A DNA stretch of 23,646 nucleotides from Cellulomonas sp. (GTDB lineage: Bacteria > Actinomycetota > Actinomycetes > Actinomycetales > Cellulomonadaceae). Every line of letters begins with the position of its first letter. Positions within the stretch are counted from its first letter, which is position 1. The notes beneath the pieces were generated by a model, which did no database searches, was not told the DNA's origin, and was given only the letters and a program-made list of their open reading frames with translations. The position numbers were made by a program, and so were the translations under genes. This document shows, piece after piece, positions 6,077 to 13,584 of this stretch. The stretch is from the NCBI GenBank assembly GCA_031178805.1, contig JAPSIJ010000006.1, positions 1 through 23,646 of the forward strand. The letters are read 5' to 3'.

Positions 6077-7119
6077 GCAACGGCGTCGCCCTCGCGCTGG
6101 CCGTCGCGCTGCTCGCCGGCAACGCGTTCTTCGTCGCGGCCGAGTTCGCGATCATCTCCGCCCGCCGGTCCTCGATCGAGCCGCTGGCGCAGGCCGGCGA
6201 CCGCCGGGCGACCACCGTGCTGTGGGCGATGGAGCACGTCTCGCTGATGCTCGCCTGCGCGCAGCTCGGGGTGACGGTGTGCTCCACCAGCCTCGGCCTG
6301 GTGGCGGAGCCCGCGATCGCGCACCTGGTCGAGGACCCGCTGCACGCCCTCGGGGTCGCGGAGTCGCTCACGCACCCGATCGCGTTCGTCGTCGCCCTGC
6401 TGGTGGTCGTCTACCTGCACGTGGTGCTGGGGGAGATGGTCCCGAAGAACCTCGCCGTGTCGGGGCCGGACCGGGCGGTGCTGGTGTTCGGCCCGCCGCT
6501 GGTCTGGCTGGCGCGGGTGCTGCGCCCGGTGATCTTCACGCTGAACTGGGTCGCCAACCACGTGCTGCGGCTGTTCCGCGTCGACCCGCGGGACGAGGTC
6601 GCCTCGGCGTTCACCGTCGAGGAGGTGCAGTCCATCGTCCAGCAGTCGCAGGCGGAGGGGCTGCTGGAGGACGAGCAGGGCCTGCTGTCCGGCGCCCTGG
6701 AGTTCTCCGACCGCACCGCGGCCGACGTGATGGTGCCGGTGGCCGACCTGGTGACGGTGCCGTCGGACGTCACGCCGGACGACGTCGAGCGGCTCGTGGC
6801 CCGCACCGGCTACAGCCGGTTCCCGGTGCTCGGCCGCGACGGCGCCCCGGCCGGCTACCTGCACGTGAAGGACGTGCTGTACGCCGACGAGGAGTCCCGC
6901 CGGCTGCCCGTGCCCACGTGGCGGGTGCGGGCGCTCGCGGTCGTGGCCCCCGGCGACGAGGTCGAGGAGGCGCTGGCCGCCATGCAGCGCTCCGGCGTGC
7001 ACCTCGCGCGGGTGGAGCAGGACGGGCGCGCCGTCGGCGTGGTGTTCCTCGAGGACATCCTCGAGGAGCTGGTGGGCGAGGTCCGCGACGCCATGCAGCG
7101 CGGCGCCCTGCGGCGCTGA
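6073..7119 (+). CDS. CNNM/CBS-domain transporter lacking the CorC_HlyC domain
   Basis: This 348-residue paralog of the preceding gene has the CNNM helices (about 4-28, 60-82, 100-120), the motif GEMVPKN (120-126) and a CBS pair (about 205-330, with DVMVPV, YSRFPVLG, VVFLEDILEELVGEV). It then ends after a short tail without the C-terminal CorC_HlyC domain. GGAGG lies 7 nt before the ATG, inside the upstream gene. The tight overlap suggests the two products act together, perhaps as a heterodimer, since CNNM proteins are dimeric. Such long/short tandem pairs recur in actinobacteria. Confidence 0.9.
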   Translation: MSNGVALALAVALLAGNAFFVAAEFAIISARRSSIEPLAQAGDRRATTVLWAMEHVSLMLACAQLGVTVCSTSLGLVAEPAIAHLVEDPLHALGVAESLTHPIAFVVALLVVVYLHVVLGEMVPKNLAVSGPDRAVLVFGPPLVWLARVLRPVIFTLNWVANHVLRLFRVDPRDEVASAFTVEEVQSIVQQSQAEGLLEDEQGLLSGALEFSDRTAADVMVPVADLVTVPSDVTPDDVERLVARTGYSRFPVLGRDGAPAGYLHVKDVLYADEESRRLPVPTWRVRALAVVAPGDEVEEALAAMQRSGVHLARVEQDGRAVGVVFLEDILEELVGEVRDAMQRGALRR

Positions 7120-7121
7120 CC

Positions 7122-7144
7122 CGCGCCGGCGCGCGGCCGGCGCG
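7122..7144 (+). terminator. GC hairpin after the CNNM operon
   Basis: A 9-bp perfect stem (7122-7130 with 7136-7144) around a 5-nt loop starts 2 nt after the stop codon. There is no T-tract. Confidence 0.5.
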
Positions 7145-7162
7145 CGGTGCCGGGGCCGGGAG

Positions 7163-7178
7163 TGGGACGTAGGTCACA
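7163..7178. promoter_or_regulatory. CRP/GlxR-like binding site
   Basis: TGGGA-N6-TCACA matches nine of ten fixed bases of the CRP-family consensus TGTGA-N6-TCACA used by actinobacterial CRP/GlxR. It lies about 72 bp upstream of the carboxypeptidase promoter -35, a position compatible with activation. It is a single site by eye, so chance is possible. Confidence 0.25.
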
Positions 7179-7249
7179 CGAACGGGTGCTCCGGGCGGGT
7201 GATCTGCGGCGACACGCCGATGATCCGTCAACTACCTCCGCCGGAGGGG

Positions 7250-7278
7250 TTGGACGGGGGCCCCGGGCCCGTTATGGT
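7250..7278 (+). promoter_or_regulatory. Putative sigma-70-type promoter of the D,D-carboxypeptidase gene
   Basis: TTGGAC (7250-7255) and TATGGT (7273-7278) are separated by exactly 17 bp. Transcription would start near 7285 and leave a leader of about 90 nt before the GTG. The rest of the gap from 7145 holds no ORF I would defend. Confidence 0.45.
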
Positions 7279-7376
7279 TTCGTGATCGTCCTCCCCGGAA
7301 CCCCCGGCGCTGCGGTGACGCGCGCCCGCCCCGAGGTGGACCGCCCCTCGTCCAGCCCGCCCGACCCGGAGGTCCC

Positions 7377-8222
7377 GTGGCGTCGCACAGCGTGCAGCCC
7401 GCCGCCTCGGCCACCCCTACCCGTCGCCAGCTGCGTGAGGCCTCCCGCACGGCCCCGGCCGTCGCCGCCCCGGCCGACGCGCCGGCCGCGCAGCCCGCGG
7501 CCCGCCGCGGCAGCCCGCTGGCCCGCTGGGGCACCCGCGCCGGCGTCCTGGTGACCCTGGCCGCCGTGACGGTCGCGGTGCCGCTGGCGCAGCAGCCCGC
7601 CGGCGGCGAGGAGACCGCCTCCGAGGAGCAGGTCGACGCCACGCTGCCCAGCACGGTCGAGGCGCTGACCGCCACCTCGGCCGCGGTGCTGCCGCCGGCG
7701 TCCCTGCTCGCGGGCGACGCGACGGCCGTCCGCGCCCAGGTCGACGTGAGCCGCAGCCAGGACCGCGAGATCCTCCCGGGCTGCAGCGGCGTCGCCGGCA
7801 CGGACAGCGCCAACGGCCAGCTCCCGGAGTCCGACCTCTGCTACCTGTGGGACGGCAGCACCCAGATCCGCGCCGACGCGGCCCAGGCGCTCGCCGAGCT
7901 GAACGCCATGTGGGTGACCCGGTTCGGCACGGACCTGTGCCTGTCCAGCGGCTACCGCACGCTCGCCGAGCAGCGCGCCGTCAAGGCGCAGAAGGGCGGC
8001 CTCGCGGCGCCCGCCGGCCGGAGCAACCACGGCTGGGGCCTGGCGGTCGACCTGTGCAGCTCGCAGACCACCGGCGCGCAGTGGGAGTGGCTGAACGAGC
8101 ACGCCCCGGTGTTCGGCTGGGAGAACCCGGCCTGGGCCCGCCCGGGCGGCAGCGGCCCGTACGAGCGGTGGCACTGGGAGTACACCAAGGGCGTCATGGC
8201 CGACGGCGAGTACTACGGCTGA
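7377..8222 (+). CDS. Membrane-anchored M15B peptidase, D-alanyl-D-alanine carboxypeptidase (VanY-like)
   Basis: The enzyme trims the terminal D-Ala from peptidoglycan stem peptides outside the membrane. A basic Ala/Pro-rich N-terminus (1-45) precedes one transmembrane helix (about 50-68, AGVLVTLAAVTVAVPLA), a spacer, and the VanY domain (about 160-278). Zinc ligands H218 and D225 are in SNHGWGLAVD and H266 in ERWHWEY, with E263 as likely catalytic base, so the active site is intact. GGAGG 4 nt before the GTG supports the start. The gene stands alone with its own promoter and a terminator shared with the convergent epimerase gene. Confidence 0.88.
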   Translation: MASHSVQPAASATPTRRQLREASRTAPAVAAPADAPAAQPAARRGSPLARWGTRAGVLVTLAAVTVAVPLAQQPAGGEETASEEQVDATLPSTVEALTATSAAVLPPASLLAGDATAVRAQVDVSRSQDREILPGCSGVAGTDSANGQLPESDLCYLWDGSTQIRADAAQALAELNAMWVTRFGTDLCLSSGYRTLAEQRAVKAQKGGLAAPAGRSNHGWGLAVDLCSSQTTGAQWEWLNEHAPVFGWENPAWARPGGSGPYERWHWEYTKGVMADGEYYG

Positions 8223-8236
8223 GGCACGCACCACGA

Positions 8237-8274
8237 GGGACGGCCCCGCCTGCGCGTGCAGGCGGGGCCGTTCC
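8237..8274. terminator. Bidirectional hairpin terminator between convergent genes
   Basis: Arms 8237-8253 and 8258-8274 form a 17-bp stem (one G-T wobble on this strand) around a 4-nt loop. It sits 14 nt after the carboxypeptidase stop and 14 nt beyond the epimerase stop, so it can serve both strands. TT on one side and a mixed flank on the other; no long T-tract. Confidence 0.8.
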
Positions 8275-8288
8275 GTCGTCGGGGCGGC

Positions 8289-9218
8289 TCAGGCGAGCGT
8301 GAGGCCCCAGGTGACCTCGTGCGTGGCGCCCGGCTCGAGGCGGACCAGGCGCTCGCCGGTGCGGAACGCGTCGGCGACGCAGCTCATCGGCTCGGCGGCG
8401 ACGCCGCGGCGGTCGATGCGGGGGATGCCGTCGCCGGTGCACACCTGCCAGGTGTCCATCGAGCCGTCCATCCACATCGCCGCGCCGTGGCCGTCCGGGC
8501 CGCCGAGGACGATCCAGGACAGGCCGTCGGCGTCCCGGGTGACGTCCACGAACGCGTCGTCCAGGGCGACGCCGGCCAGCGGCTGCGGCGTGGTGCGGTC
8601 CTCGGCGCCGGACAGCGGGCGGGTGCCGGTGGGCAGCAGCCGCTCGTCCACGGTGACCTGGGAGACGGCGTCGACCCGCAGGGTGCACGCGTCCACGGCG
8701 GCGTCGCCGGGGGACAGCCACGGGTGGAAGCCGATGCCGTAGGGCGCGGCGGTCGCGTCGAGGTTCGTCGCGGCGACGTGCACCCGCAGGCCGGCGTCGG
8801 ACAGCGTGTACGTGACGTCGACCCGCAGCGACCACGGGTAGCCCGGCGTCGGCACCAGGTCGTGCCGCAGCGTGACCGAGGTGTCGCCGTCGGGGCCGGC
8901 GGTGCCGGCGACCCTCTCGAACCGCACCTGGGCCACCAGGCCGTGCAGGGCGGTCATCCGGTCGGGCTCCGTCACCGCGACCTGGTACTCCGTGCCGTCC
9001 CAGGTGTACTGGCCGTCGCGCAGCCGGTTCGGCCAGGGCGCCAGCACGGCGCCGGAGAAGGCGGGGGCGAGCGCGTCCTCGTCGAACGGCAGGACGACGT
9101 CGCGCCCGCCCACGGCGTAGGTGCGGATGCTCGCGCCCACCTCGGCGATCGTGGCGCGGTGCTCACCGTGCGCGAGGGGGTGCTGACGTCCGGAGGGTGC
9201 TGGCGTGTTCACGCTCAC
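8289..9218 (-). CDS. Aldose 1-epimerase family protein (YihR-like mutarotase)
   Basis: This 309-residue cytoplasmic protein belongs to the galactose-mutarotase fold and should interconvert alpha and beta anomers of an aldose. Typical motifs are LAPWPNRLRDGQYTW (about residue 60), TALHGLV (catalytic His region), GIGFHPWL (second His), LDDAFVDV and the C-terminal RLEPGATHEVTWGL. The sugar specificity is not visible. The GTG at 9218 gives MSVNTPAPSG; a GTG two codons later (9212) fits a leaderless transcript because a TACGGT -10-like element ends 6 nt before it. It is monocistronic and divergent from prfB. Confidence 0.85.
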   Translation of the reverse strand: MSVNTPAPSGRQHPLAHGEHRATIAEVGASIRTYAVGGRDVVLPFDEDALAPAFSGAVLAPWPNRLRDGQYTWDGTEYQVAVTEPDRMTALHGLVAQVRFERVAGTAGPDGDTSVTLRHDLVPTPGYPWSLRVDVTYTLSDAGLRVHVAATNLDATAAPYGIGFHPWLSPGDAAVDACTLRVDAVSQVTVDERLLPTGTRPLSGAEDRTTPQPLAGVALDDAFVDVTRDADGLSWIVLGGPDGHGAAMWMDGSMDTWQVCTGDGIPRIDRRGVAAEPMSCVADAFRTGERLVRLEPGATHEVTWGLTLA

Positions 9219-9224
9219 ACCGTA
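9219..9224 (-). promoter_or_regulatory. -10-like element before the epimerase gene
   Basis: TACGGT on the minus strand ends 6 nt before the GTG at 9212, the geometry of a leaderless mRNA. No ribosome-binding site is present, and the -35 region is GC-rich and unlike consensus. Confidence 0.3.
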
Positions 9225-9277
9225 GTGGCAGCGGTCGTGCGGGCGGGGTCCTGCGCACGCCGGGCCGCCGCAGCCGG

Positions 9278-9283
9278 TAGCCT
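9278..9283 (+). promoter_or_regulatory. -10 element of the prfB promoter (leaderless or nearly so)
   Basis: TAGCCT ends 8 nt before the prfB GTG, and there is no Shine-Dalgarno sequence in between. This spacing places the transcription start at or within a base or two of the start codon. Confidence 0.45.
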
Positions 9284-9291
9284 GGACCGTC

Positions 9292-10407
9292 GTGGCAGCC
9301 ACCGACTTCCCCGCCGAGATCCGCGACCTGCGCAGCACGCTCCAGTCGATCCAGGCGGTGTCCGACCCCACGGCCCTCCGCGCGAAGATCGCCGACCTCT
9401 CCGAGCAGGCGTCCGCGCCCGACCTGTGGGACGACCCCGAGGCCGCGCAGAAGATCACCAGCGCCCTGTCCGCGGCGCAGTCCGAGCTCGACCGCGTCAG
9501 CCGGCTGGGCGGCCGGATCGACGACCTGGAGACCCTGGTCGAGATGGCGACGGAGGACGGCGGCGACGCCGACACCCTCGCCGAGGCCGAGGCCGAGCTC
9601 GTCGGCATCCGCCGCGACCTGGGCGAGCTCGAGGTCCGCACGCTGCTGGCCGGCGAGTACGACCAGCGCGAGGCGGTCGTGACCATCCGCGCCGGGGCCG
9701 GCGGCGTCGACGCCGCGGACTTCGCCGAGATGCTGATGCGGATGTACCTGCGCTGGGCGGAGCGGCACGGGTACCCGACGTCGGTGCTCGACACGTCCTA
9801 CGCGGAGGAGGCGGGCCTGAAGTCCGCGACCTTCGAGGTGAAGGCGCCGTACGCGTTCGGCCACCTGTCCGTCGAGGCGGGCACGCACCGCCTGGTGCGG
9901 ATCTCGCCGTTCGACAACCAGGGCCGCCGGCAGACGTCGTTCGCCGCGGTCGAGGTCATCCCGCTGATCGAGCAGAGCGACGACAACATCGAGATCCCCG
10001 AGTCGGAGATCAAGGTGGACGTGTTCCGCTCGTCCGGCCCCGGCGGCCAGTCGGTCAACACCACCGACTCGGCCGTGCGCATGACGCACATCCCGACCGG
10101 CATCGTCGTGTCGATGCAGAACGAGAAGTCGCAGATCCAGAACCGCGCCGCCGCGCTGCGCGTGCTCCAGTCCCGCCTGCTGCTGGTCCGCAAGGCGGAG
10201 GAGGACGCGAAGAAGAAGGAGCTCGCGGGCGACATCAAGGCGTCCTGGGGCGACCAGATGCGCTCCTACGTGCTGCACCCGTACCAGATGGTCAAGGACC
10301 TCCGGACGGAGCACGAGGTGGGCAACACCTCGGCGGTGTTCGACGGCGACATCGACGGGTTCATCGAGGCCGGGATCCGCTGGCGCCGGTCCGCCGACGT
10401 GGCCTGA
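9292..10407 (+). CDS. prfB: Peptide chain release factor 2
   Basis: RF2 ends translation at UGA and UAA by triggering peptidyl-tRNA hydrolysis on the ribosome. The 371-residue protein has the N-terminal helical PCRF domain (about 1-195), the RF2 stop-codon recognition tripeptide SPF (205-207) and the catalytic GGQ (251-253) in SSGPGGQSVNTTDSAVR. The frame is continuous from the GTG start: the internal UGA and +1 frameshift used for autoregulation in E. coli and many other bacteria are absent. It heads the conserved actinobacterial order prfB-ftsE-ftsX-...-smpB, but a strong hairpin separates it from ftsE. Confidence 0.96.
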   Translation: MAATDFPAEIRDLRSTLQSIQAVSDPTALRAKIADLSEQASAPDLWDDPEAAQKITSALSAAQSELDRVSRLGGRIDDLETLVEMATEDGGDADTLAEAEAELVGIRRDLGELEVRTLLAGEYDQREAVVTIRAGAGGVDAADFAEMLMRMYLRWAERHGYPTSVLDTSYAEEAGLKSATFEVKAPYAFGHLSVEAGTHRLVRISPFDNQGRRQTSFAAVEVIPLIEQSDDNIEIPESEIKVDVFRSSGPGGQSVNTTDSAVRMTHIPTGIVVSMQNEKSQIQNRAAALRVLQSRLLLVRKAEEDAKKKELAGDIKASWGDQMRSYVLHPYQMVKDLRTEHEVGNTSAVFDGDIDGFIEAGIRWRRSADVA

Positions 10408-10437
10408 GCCGCTCCACCACGCGGCAAACCGGGCATA

Positions 10438-10475
10438 TCGCCCCGCCGCCCGGGCTCCGCCCGGCGGTGGGGCGA
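10438..10475 (+). terminator. Hairpin terminator after prfB
   Basis: The stem pairs 10438-10455 with 10459-10475 and has one bulged C and one G-T pair around a 3-nt loop. It lies 30 nt after the prfB stop codon, followed by ACTCAC rather than a T-tract. Confidence 0.65.
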
Positions 10476-10497
10476 CTCACAGGTCCGCCGGCGGCGT

Positions 10498-10533
10498 GTC
10501 ACGGGCGGGTCACGACGGACCGCTGCCTACGCT
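10498..10533 (+). promoter_or_regulatory. ftsE promoter region with GTCACG direct repeats
   Basis: TACGCT (10528-10533) is a plausible -10 element, giving a leader of about 50 nt before ftsE. Upstream, GTCACG occurs at 10498-10503 and 10509-10514, again with an 11-bp period. This resembles OmpR-family direct-repeat sites such as those described for MtrA, a regulator of cell-wall and division genes in mycobacteria. No good -35 is seen, which suits an activated promoter. Confidence 0.35.
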
Positions 10534-10591
10534 CGGCTCGGCCAGGACAGCACCACCCCTTTCGTCCCCCGACAGCTGGCCGCCCCCACCC

Positions 10592-11281
10592 GTGATCAGA
10601 TTCGAGAACGTCACCAAGGTCTACGCGCGCGGCGCCCGCCCCGCGCTGGACCACATCTCCCTCGACGTCGAGCGCGGCGAGTTCGTCTTCCTCGTCGGCG
10701 CGTCCGGCTCGGGCAAGTCGACCTTCCTGCGCCTCGCGCTCCGCGAGGAGCGGCCGTCCGCCGGCAAGGTGTTCGTCGCCGGCAAGGACCTCACCACGCT
10801 GTCGTCGTGGAAGGTGCCGCACCTGCGCCGGCAGATCGGCGCGGTGTTCCAGGACTTCCGGCTGCTGCACAACAAGACGGTGTTCGAGAACGTGGCGTTC
10901 GCGCTGCAGGTGATCGGCAAGCCGCGGCACCACATCCTCACCACCGTGCCCGACGTGCTGGAGATGGTCGGCCTCGCGGGCAAGGAGAAGCGGCGGCCGC
11001 ACGAGCTGTCCGGCGGCGAGCAGCAGCGCGTGGCGATCGCGCGCGCGTTCGTCAACCGGCCCGCGATCCTGCTGGCGGACGAGCCGACCGGCAACCTCGA
11101 CCCGACGACCTCCCTGGGGATCATGCGCCTGCTCGACCGGATCAACCGCACCGGGACCACGGTCGTGATGGCGACGCACGACGACGAGATCGTCGACCAG
11201 ATGCGCAAGCGGGTCGTCGAGCTGTCCGGCGGGGAGCTGGTCCGCGACCAGTCCCGCGGCGTGTACGGCTCGGACCGCTGA
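10592..11281 (+). CDS. ftsE: Cell division ATP-binding protein FtsE
   Basis: FtsE is the cytoplasmic ATPase of the FtsEX complex, which uses ATP hydrolysis to switch on a periplasmic or extracellular cell-wall hydrolase at the septum rather than to transport a substrate. The 229-residue protein has Walker A GASGSGKST (36-44), Q-loop VFQDFRLL, signature LSGGEQQRVAIARAF, Walker B ILLADEPTGNLD and the switch His in ATHDD. The GTG at 10592 is chosen because VIRFENVTKVY is the canonical N-terminus; an open frame extends further upstream but looks noncoding. ftsX follows after 13 nt. Confidence 0.96.
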   Translation: MIRFENVTKVYARGARPALDHISLDVERGEFVFLVGASGSGKSTFLRLALREERPSAGKVFVAGKDLTTLSSWKVPHLRRQIGAVFQDFRLLHNKTVFENVAFALQVIGKPRHHILTTVPDVLEMVGLAGKEKRRPHELSGGEQQRVAIARAFVNRPAILLADEPTGNLDPTTSLGIMRLLDRINRTGTTVVMATHDDEIVDQMRKRVVELSGGELVRDQSRGVYGSDR

Positions 11282-11294
11282 GGGAGGGGGCGAC

Positions 11295-12212
11295 GTGCGA
11301 CTGCAGTTCATCCTCTCCGAGATCGGCATCGGCCTGCGCCGGAACCTGTCGATGACCATCTCGGTCGTCCTGGTGACCTTCGTGTCCCTCACCTTCGTCG
11401 GCGCCGCCGCGCTGCTGCAGCTGCAGATCGGCAAGATGCAGGACGACTGGTACGACAAGGTCGAGGTCAGCGTCTACCTCTGCCCGGCGGGGGAGTCCTC
11501 CGAGCCGACCTGCGCCGGCGGCGAGGTCACCGAGGAGCAGAAGGAGGCCATCCGCGCCGCCCTCGACGCCCCGGACGTCGCGCCGTACATCGACGACGTC
11601 TTCGAGGAGTCGAAGGAGCAGGCCTTCGAGACGTTCCAGCGCCAGTTCGAGGGCCAGTTCTGGGCGCAGGTCACGACCGTCGACGACATGAACGAGTCGC
11701 TGCGGATCAAGCTCACCGACCCCGAGAAGTTCGAGGTCGTCGCCGACGTGCTGCAGGGGCGGCAGGGCGTCGAGCGGGTGCAGGACCAGCGCGAGCTCTA
11801 CAACACCCTGTTCCGCGTGCTGAACAGCGCGACGCTGCTGTCCCTCGGGCTGGCCGGCGTGATGCTGCTCGCCGCGGTGCTGCTGATCACCACGACCATC
11901 CGGCTGTCGGCGCTGAGCCGCCGCCGGGAGACGGGGATCATGCGGATGGTCGGCGCGTCGAACCTGTTCATCCAGCTGCCGTTCATGCTCGAGGGCGCCA
12001 TCGCCGCGACGATCGGCGCCGTGCTCTCGGTGGCGGGCCTGTGGGCCGGCGTGCGGTTCCTGGTCACGGACTGGCTCGGCGGGCAGATCGCCTGGATCCC
12101 GTACGTGACGACGAACGAGGTCTGGCAGGTGGCGCCGTTCCTCGTCGGCGCCGCGATCCTGCTGGCGGCGATCTCGTCGCTGGTGACCCTGAGCCGCTAC
12201 ACGAAGGTCTGA
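11295..12212 (+). CDS. ftsX: Cell division protein FtsX, permease-like subunit
   Basis: FtsX is the membrane partner of FtsE. The 305-residue protein shows the expected layout: cytoplasmic N-terminus, TM1 (about 20-42), a large extracellular loop (about 43-175), then TM2 (about 183-203), TM3 (about 228-255) and TM4 (about 275-297), with the conserved RRRETGIMRMVGAS segment between TM2 and TM3. The extracellular loop has two cysteines (C63, C73) that could form a disulfide, as in mycobacterial FtsX. This loop normally contacts the hydrolase, here most likely the M23 protein encoded 1 nt downstream. AGGGAGG precedes the GTG start. Confidence 0.95.
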   Translation: MRLQFILSEIGIGLRRNLSMTISVVLVTFVSLTFVGAAALLQLQIGKMQDDWYDKVEVSVYLCPAGESSEPTCAGGEVTEEQKEAIRAALDAPDVAPYIDDVFEESKEQAFETFQRQFEGQFWAQVTTVDDMNESLRIKLTDPEKFEVVADVLQGRQGVERVQDQRELYNTLFRVLNSATLLSLGLAGVMLLAAVLLITTTIRLSALSRRRETGIMRMVGASNLFIQLPFMLEGAIAATIGAVLSVAGLWAGVRFLVTDWLGGQIAWIPYVTTNEVWQVAPFLVGAAILLAAISSLVTLSRYTKV

Positions 12213-12213
12213 G

Positions 12214-13551
12214 ATGCCGACCACGACGACCCGTCCCCGCCGGCCGCGCGGCCTGCGCCTGCTGGCCGGCTCGCTGGCGAGCGCCCTCGCGGTGCTCGTC
12301 GGGGTGACCGCGGCCGGGCCCGCGCTCGGCGACGACCTGGACGACCAGAAGGCCGCCCTGGAGTCGCAGCAGGCCCAGAAGGACCAGCAGCGCGCCGACG
12401 CCGAGGCCGCGCTCGAGGGCCTGAGCACCCAGCTGCAGCAGGTGGCCGCGGAGCTGCTGGCCGTCCAGCAGCAGCTGCCGGCCGCCCAGGCGGCCCTCAC
12501 GGCCGCCGAGACCGCGCTGGCCGGGTACGAGCGGGAGGCGGCGCTGATCGCCGACCGCCTGCAGGACGCCCAGGACCAGGAGTCCTCGATCAGCGCCACC
12601 ATCGACACCGACTCGGCGCGCGCGGACGAGATCCGCGGGCAGATCGGCCGGATGGCGCGCGAGGCCTACCAGGGCGGGCCCGGGCTGTCGGGGCTGAGCA
12701 TCGTGGTCGGCGCCGAGACCGTGGAGGACTTCACCGAGCAGTACGGGCTGGCCACCGCCGCGCAGCGCGCGCAGAGCCAGGTGCTCGACGAGCTGGCGGC
12801 GATCGAGGCCACCAACCGCAACAGCCAGGCGCGCCTGACGGCGGTCCGCGAGCGGATCACCGAGCTGAAGGCCGAGGCGGACGCCAAGGTCGCCCAGGCG
12901 GAGGAGGCGCGCCAGGAGGCGGCGGACCGCAAGGCCGAGGTCGAGGACCTGATCGCCCAGCAGACGGCCAAGCAGCAGCAGATCGCGAGCCAGAAGGCGG
13001 CGGCCCAGGCGGAGGTCGACAAGATCGACGCCGAGGCGGCGTCCATCCGCTCGCAGATCGACCGGATCGCGGCGGAGCAGCGCGCCCGCGCGGCGGCGGC
13101 CGGCCAGGCCCCGCCCGCGCCCAGCGGCTCGGTCGGCACCGGGGCGCTGTTCGGCAACCCGACGTCGATCAACCCGATCCACGTCACCAGCGAGTACGGG
13201 ATGCGGCTGCACCCGATCCTCGGCTACTACCGGCTGCACGCCGGCATCGACCTGCGCACCTACTGCGGCACGCCGATCTACGCCGCCAAGGAGGGCACCG
13301 TGCAGTGGGCGCGGTGGCGCAACGGGTTCGGCAACCAGGTGATGGTGGACCACGGGTTCGTCGACGGGAACTCCCTGATGACCTCGTACAACCACATGAC
13401 CAGCTTCGTCGTCGGGGCGGGGCAGCAGGTGTCCCGCGGGCAGCTGCTGGGGTACTCCGGCAACACCGGCACGTCCGCCGCGTGCCACCTCCACTTCGAG
13501 GTGTACGTCAACGGCGCGACCACGAACCCGCGGCCGCTGCTCGGCCTGTAG
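12214..13551 (+). CDS. Secreted coiled-coil M23 (LytM) peptidoglycan endopeptidase, likely FtsEX-controlled
   Basis: This 445-residue protein should cleave peptidoglycan cross-links during division. It has a Sec signal peptide (about 1-36), a long Ala/Gln/Glu-rich coiled coil (about 38-295, with a break near 150-190), a short Pro/Gly linker and a C-terminal LytM domain (about 325-440). Zinc ligands H342 and D346 (HAGID) and H427 (CHLHFE), plus H394 (YNHMTS) and H425, are all present, so it is a real enzyme. The architecture copies E. coli EnvC and pneumococcal PcsB, which FtsEX activates through the coiled coil. The ATG lies 1 nt after the ftsX stop, indicating one operon and a shared job. 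Confidence 0.92.
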   Translation: MPTTTTRPRRPRGLRLLAGSLASALAVLVGVTAAGPALGDDLDDQKAALESQQAQKDQQRADAEAALEGLSTQLQQVAAELLAVQQQLPAAQAALTAAETALAGYEREAALIADRLQDAQDQESSISATIDTDSARADEIRGQIGRMAREAYQGGPGLSGLSIVVGAETVEDFTEQYGLATAAQRAQSQVLDELAAIEATNRNSQARLTAVRERITELKAEADAKVAQAEEARQEAADRKAEVEDLIAQQTAKQQQIASQKAAAQAEVDKIDAEAASIRSQIDRIAAEQRARAAAAGQAPPAPSGSVGTGALFGNPTSINPIHVTSEYGMRLHPILGYYRLHAGIDLRTYCGTPIYAAKEGTVQWARWRNGFGNQVMVDHGFVDGNSLMTSYNHMTSFVVGAGQQVSRGQLLGYSGNTGTSAACHLHFEVYVNGATTNPRPLLGL

Positions 13552-13584
13552 CGAATCCGGTGGGCCGGGGCGGGCCGCGGCGGA

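Noticed and set aside
7145..7376. Possible c-di-AMP (ydaO) riboswitch before the carboxypeptidase gene, since CCGTCAACTACCTCCG loosely resembles its 3' end
   Set aside because: The conserved core (GGGGGAACC-like block and GGGTGAATCC) is missing, and a -35/-10 pair lies downstream of the resembling stretch.
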